Assembly (NCBI RefSeq): GCF_025143365.1
Contig: NZ_JALXPE010000002.1
Coordinates: 52,134-116,133 of the forward strand
From: Microbacterium sp. p3-SID336
GTDB taxonomy: Bacteria; Actinomycetota; Actinomycetes; Actinomycetales; Microbacteriaceae
Direction of reading: 5' to 3'
Length of the DNA stretch: 64,000 nt
Part shown: one piece after another, positions 17,496 through 29,064 of the stretch
How the letters are laid out: each line of letters opens with the position of its first letter
Numbering within the stretch: the stretch's first letter is position 1
Made by a program: the position numbers and the translations under genes
Notes under the pieces: model-generated
The model's input: the letters and a program-made list of their open reading frames with translations, nothing else
Database searches by the model: none
What the model was told of the DNA's origin: nothing

Positions 17496-17592
17496 TCGAG
17501 GCCCTGGAGTGCATCGAGACCCGGAATGTGTCGAGGCCCCGGATATGCGTCGAGACCCCGGGCTGCGGCGTGCAGCGCTCCGGGGTCTCGAC
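17496..17592. repeat. short degenerate tandem repeats ending in a 13-bp perfect stem-loop
   Basis: The core TCGAG(A/G)CCC occurs at 17496, 17514, 17531 and 17550, spaced 17-19 bp. The last copy (GTCGAGACCCCGG, 17549-17561) is paired with an exact inverted copy at 17580-17592. The hairpin lies between the convergent TSUP and aspS genes and probably works as a two-way terminator. Confidence 0.7.
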
Positions 17593-17615
17593 GGTCGGGC
17601 GGGGTCTCAGCGGCG

Positions 17616-19397
<1,782 letters not shown>

Positions 19398-19529
19398 GGA
19401 GGATTCCTCCTGATCCGGGGAAAGATGAACCCGCCCAGTCTACGCGGGCGTCTGCGCCGTCCCCGGCCCGGTCGCCTGCGCACGACCGCGCCGGCTCAGT
19501 AGGATCGCCAGGACGAAAGGCGAGCCCCC

Positions 19530-19919
19530 ATGCACCTCTCCATCTCCGACGGCAACGGCATCCCCGACCTGTTCGCCGCGATCTTCTCCGGCACCACCGG
19601 TCTCATCGCCCTGGTGTTCTACATCCTCGTGGCGGTCGGCCTGTGGAAGGTGTTCTCAAAGGCGGGCTACCCCGGCATCCTCGCGATCATCCCGCTCGTC
19701 AACCTCGTCTTCCTCGTGAAGATCGCCGGGATGTCCGGCTGGCTCGCGCTGCTGTACCTCGTGCCGATCGCGAACTTCATCCTCGCGATCATCGTCGCCT
19801 TCAAGCTCGGCGAGCGTTTCGGCAAGGGCGCCGGCTTCTCCTTCTTCCTGCTGTTCCTCTTCCCTTACATCGGCTACCTGATCCTCGGCTTCGGCGACGC
19901 CCGGTACCGCGAGGTCTGA
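19530..19919 (+). CDS. DUF5684 family small membrane protein
   Basis: 129 residues, four membrane segments. The conserved core VFSKAGYPGILAIIPLVNLV followed by GMSGWLALLYLVPIANF identifies the DUF5684 group of actinobacterial and other membrane proteins of unknown function. It has GAAAGG upstream of the ATG, and TAGGAT further upstream at 19499-19504 as a possible -10. Its stop is 1 bp from the GTG of the histidine phosphatase, so they are co-transcribed. Confidence 0.9.
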   Translation: MHLSISDGNGIPDLFAAIFSGTTGLIALVFYILVAVGLWKVFSKAGYPGILAIIPLVNLVFLVKIAGMSGWLALLYLVPIANFILAIIVAFKLGERFGKGAGFSFFLLFLFPYIGYLILGFGDARYREV

Positions 19920-19920
19920 G

Positions 19921-20562
19921 GTGACGGCGTCGCGACTCCACCTGGTCCGCCACGGCGAGGTGCACAACCCGGCCCGCGTGCTGTACGGGCGGCTGCCGGA
20001 TTACCACCTCAGCGCCGCGGGACGGGAGATGGCGGCGTCGGCGGCGGCGCACGTGTCCGAGCTCGGCGCTCCCGTCGCGGCCCTCTACGCCTCCCCGCTG
20101 GAGCGCGCGCAGGAGTCGGCGGAGCCGTTCGCCTCGACGTTCGACCTCGTGCCCGAGATCGACATCCGCCTGATCGAGCCGACCAATGTGTTCGAGGGCA
20201 CCCGGATGCGCCGCTCCCTGATGAACCCGCTCAACTGGTGGCACCTGCGACAGCCGTCGCTGCCCAGCTGGGGTGAGCCGTACGCCTCGATCGCCGAGCG
20301 CATGCTGGGCATCATGGACGAGGCGTGGACGGCCGCCGCGGAGACCACGACCGAGGGTGACATCGTGATGGTGTCGCATCAGGCGCCGATCTGGATCACG
20401 CACCTGCGGGTGGCCGGGCTCCCGCTGCAGCACGACCCCCGCACCCGCCGCTGCGCCCTGTCGAGCGTCACGTCGTTCGAACGGGTCGGCGACGTGTGGC
20501 GCGAGGTCGCGTATGCGGAGCCCGCTGCGACCGGCGGCGCCGTCGACGTCGGTGCGGTCTGA
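19921..20562 (+). CDS. histidine phosphatase (phosphoglycerate mutase-like) family protein
   Basis: 213 residues. The phosphohistidine motif LVRHGEVHNPAR is at residues 8-19, with the second catalytic His in MVSHQAPIWITHL near 145-157. Such enzymes remove phosphate from small molecules or proteins; the substrate is unknown. In mycobacteria a member of this family (Rv0525) stands directly before the cytochrome c genes tlpA-ccdA-resB-ccsA; here a flavoprotein/MerR pair lies between. Confidence 0.93.
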   Translation: MTASRLHLVRHGEVHNPARVLYGRLPDYHLSAAGREMAASAAAHVSELGAPVAALYASPLERAQESAEPFASTFDLVPEIDIRLIEPTNVFEGTRMRRSLMNPLNWWHLRQPSLPSWGEPYASIAERMLGIMDEAWTAAAETTTEGDIVMVSHQAPIWITHLRVAGLPLQHDPRTRRCALSSVTSFERVGDVWREVAYAEPAATGGAVDVGAV

Positions 20563-20582
20563 GCCCAGCCCCCGCCCGGGGC

Positions 20583-21491
20583 TCAGGCCCCCGCGGCGAG
20601 GAGCGACTGGATGACGCCCACGGCCGCGAGTTGACCGGCCCCTGCGGCCAGCAGCACCGAGGCCATCGGTCCTGGCAGCGTCGCGCGGTGGGCGAGGTCT
20701 CCCGCCGCGTACACCCCGGGGACCGAGGTGCGCCCGAACTCGTCGATCTCGATCGAGCCCGACTCGAGCATGCGCAGGCCGAGGTCCGCGGCGAACGGCG
20801 CGCGCTGCCGCATCGACGCCGCTGCGACGAAGACCCCGGCCACGGCGAGGTCTTCCGCGGCCGTATGCACGAGCACGCCGCCGTCGTGCGCCTCGACCGC
20901 GTCGACCGGGGCGGACGAGACCGTCGCACCGGAGCCCTCCAGGAGGGCGCGGTCCTCGTCGGCGAAGGCCGCACCGACCGGGACCACCGTGATGCCGTCG
21001 ACGATGCGTCCGAGCAGACCGATGAGGTGGAGCGCGCGCGGGGCCGCGCCCACGATCGCGATGGGCTTTCCGGCGTGCTCGTGCCCGTCGCAGAAGGGGC
21101 AGCTGAACGCGGTGAGCCCCCACAGCGCCTGCAGTCCCGGGACGTCCGGGAGGTCGTCGGCGATGCCGGTGGCGAGCACCACGCGGCGGCCCTCCACGAC
21201 GGTGTCGTCGGCGAGGGTCACGCGGAAGCCCTCGGCCTCCGCGCCGTCGATGCGCTGCGCGGCGTCGTCCCGCACCTCGACCGTGTCGTAGGCGGCGAGC
21301 TCGCGGCGCGCTCGCGCCCTCAGCTCGGCCGGGGGAGTGCCGTCCTCCCCGATCATGTTGTGCATGTGCAAGACGGTGCCGTTGCGGTACTCGCCCGAGT
21401 CCAGCAGCAGGGCCGAGCGGTGCATCCGCCCGAGGGTGAGGGCGGCCTGCAGTCCTGCCGGTCCGGCGCCGATCACGATCGCGTCGTACAT
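20583..21491 (-). CDS. thioredoxin reductase-like FAD/NAD(P) oxidoreductase
   Basis: 302 residues. The FAD-binding motif IVIGAGPAGLQAAL is at 5-18. The redox disulfide CPFC is at Cys131-Cys134 within SCPFCDGHEHAGK, as in low-molecular-weight thioredoxin reductases. The second dinucleotide motif is IVGAAPRALHL, i.e. GAAPRA where GxGxxA is usual, so the NADPH site may be unusual. No thioredoxin gene is adjacent on this strand. Divergent from a MerR regulator with a perfect operator palindrome between them, so it is very probably induced by that protein. Confidence 0.93.
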   Translation of the reverse strand: MYDAIVIGAGPAGLQAALTLGRMHRSALLLDSGEYRNGTVLHMHNMIGEDGTPPAELRARARRELAAYDTVEVRDDAAQRIDGAEAEGFRVTLADDTVVEGRRVVLATGIADDLPDVPGLQALWGLTAFSCPFCDGHEHAGKPIAIVGAAPRALHLIGLLGRIVDGITVVPVGAAFADEDRALLEGSGATVSSAPVDAVEAHDGGVLVHTAAEDLAVAGVFVAAASMRQRAPFAADLGLRMLESGSIEIDEFGRTSVPGVYAAGDLAHRATLPGPMASVLLAAGAGQLAAVGVIQSLLAAGA

Positions 21492-21511
21492 GGGTTTCCC
21501 TTCGTCTGCTC

Positions 21512-21556
21512 TTGCGTTCGTCCTCAGTGTGTGACTTCATGTCGACATGAAGTCAA
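21512..21556. promoter_or_regulatory. divergent MerR-type promoter with a perfect 24-bp palindrome
   Basis: The half-site TGACTTCATGTC (21532-21543) is followed by its exact reverse complement (21544-21555). On the minus strand TTGACT (21556-21551), a 19-bp spacer and CACACT (21531-21526) form the classic over-long MerR-activated promoter for the oxidoreductase, with the palindrome in the spacer. On the plus strand TTGCGT (21512-21517), a 17-bp spacer and CTTCAT (21535-21540) precede the merR ATG by 6 nt, and the palindrome covers the -10 and the start codon. Confidence 0.8.
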
Positions 21557-21951
21557 GCGACAGCCACCCCTGGTCCGTCGGCGAGGTCGCCGCCCGCTTC
21601 GAGCTGCCGACGAACGTGCTGCGGCACTGGGAGACGGTGGGGCTGCTGCGCCCGCCGCGCGACCCCGCCGGTCGCCGTCGCTACGGTGAGGACGAGGTCG
21701 TGCGCATCGCGGTGATCCAGCGCAGCAAGGCGGCGGGCATGAGCCTCGACCAGATCGCGGTGCTGCTCGACGACGGCAGCGCGGGGCGGCACGAGGTGCT
21801 GCAGCAGCACCTCGACGACCTGGATCGGCGCATGGAGGAGATGCGCCGCTCACGCGCGATGACCGAGCACGCGATGGGCTGCCGCGCGCACGACATCGCC
21901 ACGTGCCCGCGCTTCCGCGCCGGTGTCGCCGATGTCCTCGCGCGATTCTGA
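21547..21951 (+). CDS. MerR family transcriptional regulator with a CueR-like cysteine pair
   Basis: 134 residues. N-terminal winged helix WSVGEVAARFELPTNVLRHW with the wing LLRPPRDPAGRRRYGEDE, then the dimerisation coiled coil (about 78-108). The C-terminal effector region has Cys112 and Cys120 in GCRAHDIATCPRF, the same spacing and numbering as the copper-binding pair of E. coli CueR, so a metal or thiol-reactive signal is plausible. The ATG lies inside the palindromic operator, which suggests autoregulation. Confidence 0.93.
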   Translation: MKSSDSHPWSVGEVAARFELPTNVLRHWETVGLLRPPRDPAGRRRYGEDEVVRIAVIQRSKAAGMSLDQIAVLLDDGSAGRHEVLQQHLDDLDRRMEEMRRSRAMTEHAMGCRAHDIATCPRFRAGVADVLARF

Positions 21952-22006
21952 CTCCCCCCGGGGGTACCCGGCCAGCGCATAGGAAGCTCTGCGTAAACTC
22001 GGAGCC

Positions 22007-22657
22007 GTGCCACTCGCCCCCAGAATCCCCCCGATTCGCAGCGGCCGCACCTCCCGCCACCGGGCAACCCGCCGCGTGGCCGGGGCCGCGTTCGCCGCGG
22101 TGCTCGCCGTCGGCCTCAGCGCCTGCGCTCCCGACGCCGTGAGTGAATCCTTCCTCAGCGGAGAGAACACCGGCTACGTCGCCGCCGACGGCGCGATCGT
22201 CGAGATCCCGCCCGCCGAGCGCGGAGAACCCGTGGTGTTCGGCGGCGTCACGGAGCACGGAGACGACTTCGACAGCGCCGACATCGCCGGACAGGTCGCC
22301 GTCGTCAACTTCTGGTACGCCGGATGCGCGCCCTGCCGCATCGAGGCCCCCGACCTGGAGGCCGTCTGGCAGGAGCACCAGGACGCCGGAGTGCAGTTCA
22401 TCGGCATCAACACGCGGGATCAGGCCGACACCGCGGTCGCGTTCGCCGAGGAGTTCGGCATCACCTACCCGAGCCTGATCGACGTGGACACCGCGGAGGC
22501 CAAGCTCGCGTTCGCGAAGGTCGTGCCGATCTCGGCCACCCCCACCACGCTCGTGCTCGACAAGCAGGGCCGCGTTGCGGCGAAGATCATCGGGCCGATC
22601 GACGGCACCTCCGTCCTCTCGACGCTCGTCAAGGACGCGCTCGCGGAGGACTCGTGA
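22007..22657 (+). CDS. tlpA: TlpA/ResA-like membrane-anchored thioredoxin lipoprotein
   Basis: 216 residues. Signal peptide with lipobox GLSAC, lipidated Cys40, then a thioredoxin-fold domain with the catalytic pair Cys107-Cys110 in WYAGCAPCRIEAPDL and a cis-Pro region ISATPTTLVLD. It should keep apocytochrome c haem-binding cysteines reduced outside the membrane, accepting electrons from CcdA encoded next. The GTG start is 7 nt after TAAACT (21994-21999). First gene of the ccs operon. Confidence 0.94.
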   Translation: MPLAPRIPPIRSGRTSRHRATRRVAGAAFAAVLAVGLSACAPDAVSESFLSGENTGYVAADGAIVEIPPAERGEPVVFGGVTEHGDDFDSADIAGQVAVVNFWYAGCAPCRIEAPDLEAVWQEHQDAGVQFIGINTRDQADTAVAFAEEFGITYPSLIDVDTAEAKLAFAKVVPISATPTTLVLDKQGRVAAKIIGPIDGTSVLSTLVKDALAEDS

Positions 22658-22673
22658 TGTCCGCAGGAGCACC

Positions 22674-23444
22674 GTGAACCCCGACGCCATCATCGGATCC
22701 GGGGCACTCTGGATCGCGATTCCCGTCGCCATGCTCGCGGGACTCGTCTCCTTCGTCTCCCCCTGCGTGCTGCCCCTGGTGCCCGGCTACCTGGGGTTCA
22801 TCGGCGGCGCCGTCGCCCCGCGCGACGGCTCCGGCCCGGGTGGTGGTACGTCCACGCAGACCGCGACCCGCAGCAGACTCGTGCTCGGAGTGCTGCTGTT
22901 CATCCTCGGCTTCACGATCGTGTTCATCCTCTACACGGTCCTCGGCGGCACCGCCGGCGTCTTCCTGCTGCAGTGGGGCGACCTCATCACGCGCATCCTC
23001 GGCGTCGTCGTCATCGCCATGGGGCTCGTGTTCCTCGGCCTGTTCGGCTTCGCACAGCGCGAGATGCGCTTCCACGTCGACTCCAAGGCGGGCGTTCTCG
23101 GTGCGCCCCTGCTGGGCGTCGCGCTCGGCATCGGCTGGGCTCCGTGCATGGGCCCGACCCTGGCGGCCATCCTCGCGCTGTCCTTCAACGCCGGAGACCC
23201 CGTGCGCGCCGGCTTCCTCGGCCTCGCCTACTCGCTCGGACTCGGCATCCCCTTCCTGCTGGTCGCCCTCGGCTTCGGCTGGGCGACCAGGGCGGTCGGC
23301 TTCCTCCGCCGCCACGTGCGGGTCGTGAACGTCATCGGCGGCGTCATGCTCATCCTGCTCGGCGTGCTGATGGTGACCGGGCTCTGGACCGACATCATGT
23401 CTCGGCTGACGGCGGTGATCGGCAGTGTCATCCTCCCGCTCTGA
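22674..23444 (+). CDS. ccdA: CcdA-type thiol:disulfide membrane transporter
   Basis: 256 residues, six membrane segments. Carries electrons across the membrane through a Cys pair: Cys in SFVSPCVLPLVPGY near residue 32 and in GIGWAPCMGPTLAA near 162. The start GTG at 22674 has AGGAG about 8 nt upstream; an in-frame extension upstream is Arg/Ser-rich shadow sequence. It sits 16 bp after tlpA. Confidence 0.95.
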   Translation: MNPDAIIGSGALWIAIPVAMLAGLVSFVSPCVLPLVPGYLGFIGGAVAPRDGSGPGGGTSTQTATRSRLVLGVLLFILGFTIVFILYTVLGGTAGVFLLQWGDLITRILGVVVIAMGLVFLGLFGFAQREMRFHVDSKAGVLGAPLLGVALGIGWAPCMGPTLAAILALSFNAGDPVRAGFLGLAYSLGLGIPFLLVALGFGWATRAVGFLRRHVRVVNVIGGVMLILLGVLMVTGLWTDIMSRLTAVIGSVILPL

Positions 23445-23472
23445 GAAGACCACGACGAAGAACAGGGAAGCC

Positions 23473-25248
<1,776 letters not shown>

Positions 25249-25252
25249 CACC

Positions 25253-26233
25253 ATGCTCGATCTCAACGTGATCTCGCCTGTCCTGCTCTGGACGGCGATC
25301 GCGATCTACGCGGCGGCGTTCGTGGCCTACGCCTTCGACCTCGCGCGGCGTTCGCAGGCGACGGCGGACGCGGTGTCGGTCCGTGAGGGCGAGCTGGTCG
25401 CGGCAGGCGGCGTTCGCGGCACGGCGGCGCCTGCGGTCGCGACGACCGGAGGAACGGACCGCCCGCAGCGCTTCGTCATGGCGCGCATCGGCACCTCGCT
25501 GACGGTCCTCGGCTTCGTGTTCCACCTGGCGGCGACCGTCACCCGCAGCATCGCGGCCGGCCGGGTGCCGTGGGCGAACCTGTACGAGTTCGCGATGGTC
25601 GGCACGCTGCTGATCATCGCCGTGTACCTGGTCGTGCTGACCCGGCTCGACCTGCGCTTCCTCGGCACGTTCATCACGGGACTCGTGGTGGTGCTGCTGG
25701 GCCTCGGTGCCACCAACTTCTACGTCGAGGTCTCGCCGCTGATGGACCCGCTGAAGAGCGTGTGGCTCATCATCCACGTGTTCGTGGCCTCGCTGTCGAC
25801 CGCGTTCTTCGCACTCGCGTTCGCGCTCTCGGTGATCCAGCTCATGCAGTCCCGGCGCGAGCGTCTGCTCGGCGAGGGAGCCGCGAAGACGGGCCCCGGA
25901 TTCCTCCGGACGTTCCCGACCGCGGAGCGCCTGGAGAGCCTGGCGTACCTGTTCACGATCATCGGCTTCATCCTGTGGACGTTCACCCTCATCGCCGGAT
26001 CCATCTGGGCCTACTACGCCTGGAGCCGGTTCTGGGGCTTCGACGTGAAGGAGACCTGGACCTTCGTGATCTGGGTGCTCTACGCGGGCTACATCCACGC
26101 ACGGGCGACGCGCGGCTGGCGGGGGAACCCCTCGGCCTGGCTGTCGATCGTCGGCTTCACCGCGGTGATCTTCAACTTCACGATCGTCAACGTGTTCTTC
26201 AAGGGTCTACACGCCTACTCCGGCCTGAGCTGA
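25253..26233 (+). CDS. ccsB: CcsB/CcsA-like haem handling protein (cytochrome c synthase subunit)
   Basis: 326 residues, about eight membrane segments. The haem-handling signature is WGFDVKETW at 261-269 (WGxDxKE type), with candidate haem-ligand His at 91, 175 and 282. Partner of ResB. An internal promoter is possible: TAGACT (25241-25246), inside the end of resB, is 6 nt before the ATG, while a Shine-Dalgarno AGGAAAG is also present. Last gene of the cytochrome c maturation operon. Confidence 0.95.
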   Translation: MLDLNVISPVLLWTAIAIYAAAFVAYAFDLARRSQATADAVSVREGELVAAGGVRGTAAPAVATTGGTDRPQRFVMARIGTSLTVLGFVFHLAATVTRSIAAGRVPWANLYEFAMVGTLLIIAVYLVVLTRLDLRFLGTFITGLVVVLLGLGATNFYVEVSPLMDPLKSVWLIIHVFVASLSTAFFALAFALSVIQLMQSRRERLLGEGAAKTGPGFLRTFPTAERLESLAYLFTIIGFILWTFTLIAGSIWAYYAWSRFWGFDVKETWTFVIWVLYAGYIHARATRGWRGNPSAWLSIVGFTAVIFNFTIVNVFFKGLHAYSGLS

Positions 26234-26294
26234 CCCGCCCCGGGGCTGCTCCGGGTCTGATCCCGGTCCTGGCTGATACGGCTCGGCTGAGGCG

Positions 26295-26885
26295 TCAGTG
26301 CCCGAGCGGAAGGATCTCGGCGTGCTCGACCCCCTCGTCGTACCAGACGAACTCCGCCTCGTGGACGACTTCGGCGGGCTCGGGAACGAGCGGGCGGTAT
26401 TCGCGCGCCGTGAGCCGCCGCCAGGCCGCGGCGTCGAGGGTCTTCCCGTAGAGCAGGGAGAGGTGGAACGTCCACTCCTCGACGGAAAGCTCGTCGAGGC
26501 GCCGGAACGTCGTCGGTTCGAGCGCACGCGACAGAGACGCGTACGCTCCGACCAGGGCTGGCGTGCGGGCGAGGCGGATGATCAGGATCTGCCAAGGCGA
26601 CGGAAAGCCGTCGACTGCTTCCGCGACCAGTTCGAGCGGTTCCTGCTGCGCTGCCCACTCGACGATCAGAGCGCGCAGCTCGTCCCGTCGCTCGGGTTCG
26701 GCGAAGCCGCGGAGGGTGACGTGCTCCGTATGCGGATGCCGTAGCGGCGCGTCGATGCGCGCGAGAGCATCCTCCTGGATCGTGCGGTAGGACCTCGCCA
26801 CGGGCCCGGCCGGCCGGAGCACGAGGTACTGCTGCCCGTCGAGGCCCGCGAGCTGCTCCGGAGTGCTCATGAACGGTCGGCGCAT
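26295..26885 (-). CDS. 2'-5' RNA ligase superfamily protein (2H phosphoesterase-like)
   Basis: 196 residues. The two 2H motifs are present: HVTLRGF at 55-61 and FHLSLLYG at 140-147, each with the catalytic His. Members join or cleave 2',5' or cyclic phosphodiester bonds in RNA; the natural substrate is unknown. I chose the ATG at 26885 because TACGCT lies 6 nt upstream (minus strand, 26897-26892); the ATG at 26870 would shorten it by five residues. Confidence 0.85.
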   Translation of the reverse strand: MRRPFMSTPEQLAGLDGQQYLVLRPAGPVARSYRTIQEDALARIDAPLRHPHTEHVTLRGFAEPERRDELRALIVEWAAQQEPLELVAEAVDGFPSPWQILIIRLARTPALVGAYASLSRALEPTTFRRLDELSVEEWTFHLSLLYGKTLDAAAWRRLTAREYRPLVPEPAEVVHEAEFVWYDEGVEHAEILPLGH

Positions 26886-27045
26886 GACACGAGCGTAGAG
26901 GCCTCCGCTGCTGATCCAGGCCCCAGACTCATCCCGCGCTCGGGCTGATTCGGGTCGGGGAGCGGGAGGGCCACACACAACTCCGCAGAATTCGGGCAAC
27001 ACGCCGCGGCCGAGTGGCCATGCGCGGCGTGGCGCGCGGGTTTTG

Positions 27046-27103
27046 AGGAGTTGCGGACGCCTCACGCGGGAGCCAGGAGTTGCGGACGCCTCAGGCGGGA
27101 GCG
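27046..27103. repeat. two adjacent 29-bp direct repeats at the 3' end of the YhgE/Pip gene
   Basis: 27046-27074 and 27075-27103 are the same 29-bp unit with two changes. The second unit contains the last codons and stop of the YhgE/Pip gene on the minus strand. The first unit is an untranslated copy that still carries a stop triplet. It resembles the 3'-end duplication at 2525-2621 but the sequence is unrelated. Confidence 0.75.
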
Positions 27104-29064
27104 AGGGCAGCGGCGGCGGTGGTCGTGCGGCGCAGGGCCACCGCGAGCGTGGTCGCCACGAGGGACAGCACCCCCCACACCACGAGCGCCGCGACCGCGG
27201 GGCCGCTCGCGTCGATCAGGCCCGTGAACGCGGGGGCCGTCGGCAGCGCCGCCCCGAGGCTCGCGAGCCAGTCGGGCACGGTCGAGATCAGTCCCGTCGC
27301 GACCCCCACCACGCCGATCAGCGCCGCGATCCAGCGCCCGACGCCGCCGCACACAGCCACGAGTGCCTGGTTCACCGCGGCGAACGCGATGCCGGCGAGC
27401 ACCGCGGTACCCGCGAACGCCCACCACTGCGCGGCGTCGTAGCTCGCGACGGTCTGCACGATCAGCGACACGAGCAGCCCCTGCGCCGCGCCGATCGCCG
27501 CCGCGGGCCAGAACGCGCGGAGGGCGAGGGCGACGGAGGAGCGCCGCGACGTGAGCGTGCGGGCGGTGTGCGCGCGCAGCACCAGGAACGACGCGAGCCC
27601 CCCGAACCACAGCACCACGGCGGTGAGCAGCGGGATCGCGGTGGGTCCGAAGAGCGTGCCCGTCGCGGCATCCGTCGACACCGGGTCCGCGATCACCGAG
27701 GCGAGGGACGTGGACTCCTCGTCGCTGAACGAGGGGAGCGAATCCGCCGCGGTGCGCAGGCCGCCCGCGAGGTCTCCGGTGCCGGTGGCCAGGGTGTCCA
27801 GTCCGGTCGCGAGCTCGCCGCTGCCCTCCGCGAGAGCGGTCGCCCCGTCGGACAGCTGGGTGGCTCCGCTCGCCAGGGCCCGCGCGCCGTTCGCGGACTG
27901 GTCGATGCCCTGGCTCGCGAGCTGGTTCAGGCCGCCCGCGAGCTGCGAGGCGCCCGCTCCGGCCTGCCCCATGCTCGATGCCAGGGTGCTGAGGGTGCCG
28001 GGGAGTGCAGCAATGCCGCCCGAGACCTCGGGAGCGTTCAGGATGCCGGAGGCGGTGCCGGCGGACTCCGCCACGGCGCCGGCCTGCGTCGCGAACGCCG
28101 TGAGCTGATCGCACTGGTCCTGGCTGGTCACGGGCGGAAGGCACGCGGCAGCCGCAGCCGCACGCAGCTGCTGCGTGAGATCGAGGGACTGCGCGGCCGC
28201 GGTCTGCGCGGAGCCCGAGGCCGTCTGGATGCCGCCGACCAGCTGCTGCGTCGGACCGACACTGCCCTGCAGCTGCCCGGCTCCCGCCGTCAGCCCGCTG
28301 CCGATCTGCGCGGCACCGGTCGCGGCCTCCCGTGTGGTGGCGGAGATCGTCCCGAGTCCGTTCGCGAGCGTCGAGGCTCCCGAGCTCAGCTCGCCCGCGC
28401 CGGAGGCGAGCTGGGTCGCGCCCTCCGGGATCGCTGCGGCGCCGGTGGCGGCATCCCGCGCGCCCGAGGCGAGCTCGAGCGCGCCCGACGCGGCCTCGCC
28501 GATCTGGTCGCCGATCGTGGTGAAGCCGACGAGGATGTTCTCGGTCGTCGCCTCGGACAGCATGGTGCCGAGCGTGGAGGCGGCGACGGTCGCGATCTGG
28601 TTGGTGATGAGGTCGTCCGCGACGAGACCGTCGTCGGGGGTGGTGACCTGGATCGTGGCCTGTTCGGCCTCCCCGCCGCCCTCGGCGACCGCTTGGCCCC
28701 CGGACGTCGCCGCGGCGGAGAAGTCCTCGGGGATCGTGATGACCGCCTGGTAGGTGCCGTCGGCGAGCCCGTCCGCGGCATCGTCCTCGTTGGAGATGAC
28801 CCAGGTGAGGTTCGAGTCGAGTTCGTCCGAGCCCTCGACGAGGCCGGAGGCGAGCTGTCGTCCCAGCGGCGTCACCTGACCATCGATGGTGACCGGCTCG
28901 TCGAGGTTGACGATGGCGGCGGTCATCGCGTCGAGACGCTCGGTGGGGTTGTACAGCGCCGCCATCAGGATGCCGCCCACCGCGGCGGGCAGCAGCAGCA
29001 CACCGAGGATGGTGAGCCAGGTGATGGGCTTGCGCGAGCGTGCGCGCTCCAGAGGGAGGGTCAT
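27091..29064 (-). CDS. YhgE/Pip family membrane protein
   Basis: 657 residues. TM1 (ITWLTILGVLLLPAAVGGILM) is followed by the family region LYNPTERLDAMTAAIVNLDEPV. A long extracytoplasmic part (about 40-440) contains many G/A-x-x-L units such as GATQLASGAGELSSGAS, predicted to be a coiled stalk. The C-terminus holds several TMs resembling ABC-2 permeases (from about 465). The family includes phage-infection protein Pip and relatives of type VII secretion EsaA; transport function unproven. The start overlaps the stop of the MMPL gene by 4 bp, so the two proteins probably work together. Confidence 0.93.
   Translation of the reverse strand: MTLPLERARSRKPITWLTILGVLLLPAAVGGILMAALYNPTERLDAMTAAIVNLDEPVTIDGQVTPLGRQLASGLVEGSDELDSNLTWVISNEDDAADGLADGTYQAVITIPEDFSAAATSGGQAVAEGGGEAEQATIQVTTPDDGLVADDLITNQIATVAASTLGTMLSEATTENILVGFTTIGDQIGEAASGALELASGARDAATGAAAIPEGATQLASGAGELSSGASTLANGLGTISATTREAATGAAQIGSGLTAGAGQLQGSVGPTQQLVGGIQTASGSAQTAAAQSLDLTQQLRAAAAAACLPPVTSQDQCDQLTAFATQAGAVAESAGTASGILNAPEVSGGIAALPGTLSTLASSMGQAGAGASQLAGGLNQLASQGIDQSANGARALASGATQLSDGATALAEGSGELATGLDTLATGTGDLAGGLRTAADSLPSFSDEESTSLASVIADPVSTDAATGTLFGPTAIPLLTAVVLWFGGLASFLVLRAHTARTLTSRRSSVALALRAFWPAAAIGAAQGLLVSLIVQTVASYDAAQWWAFAGTAVLAGIAFAAVNQALVAVCGGVGRWIAALIGVVGVATGLISTVPDWLASLGAALPTAPAFTGLIDASGPAVAALVVWGVLSLVATTLAVALRRTTTAAAALAPA

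Noticed and set aside
17496..17592. CRISPR-like spacing of short repeats
   Set aside because: Units of under 20 bp, imperfect, with no unique spacers and no cas genes nearby.
26960..27060. REP-like inverted pair CAACTCC / GGAGTTG before the YhgE/Pip gene end
   Set aside because: Arms are only 7-8 bp and far apart; the 29-bp tandem repeat explains the GGAGTTG copies better.
27091..29064. YhgE/Pip protein as EsaA of a type VII secretion system
   Set aside because: The families are related, but no EssC/EccC ATPase, WXG100 protein or other ESX gene is in the window.
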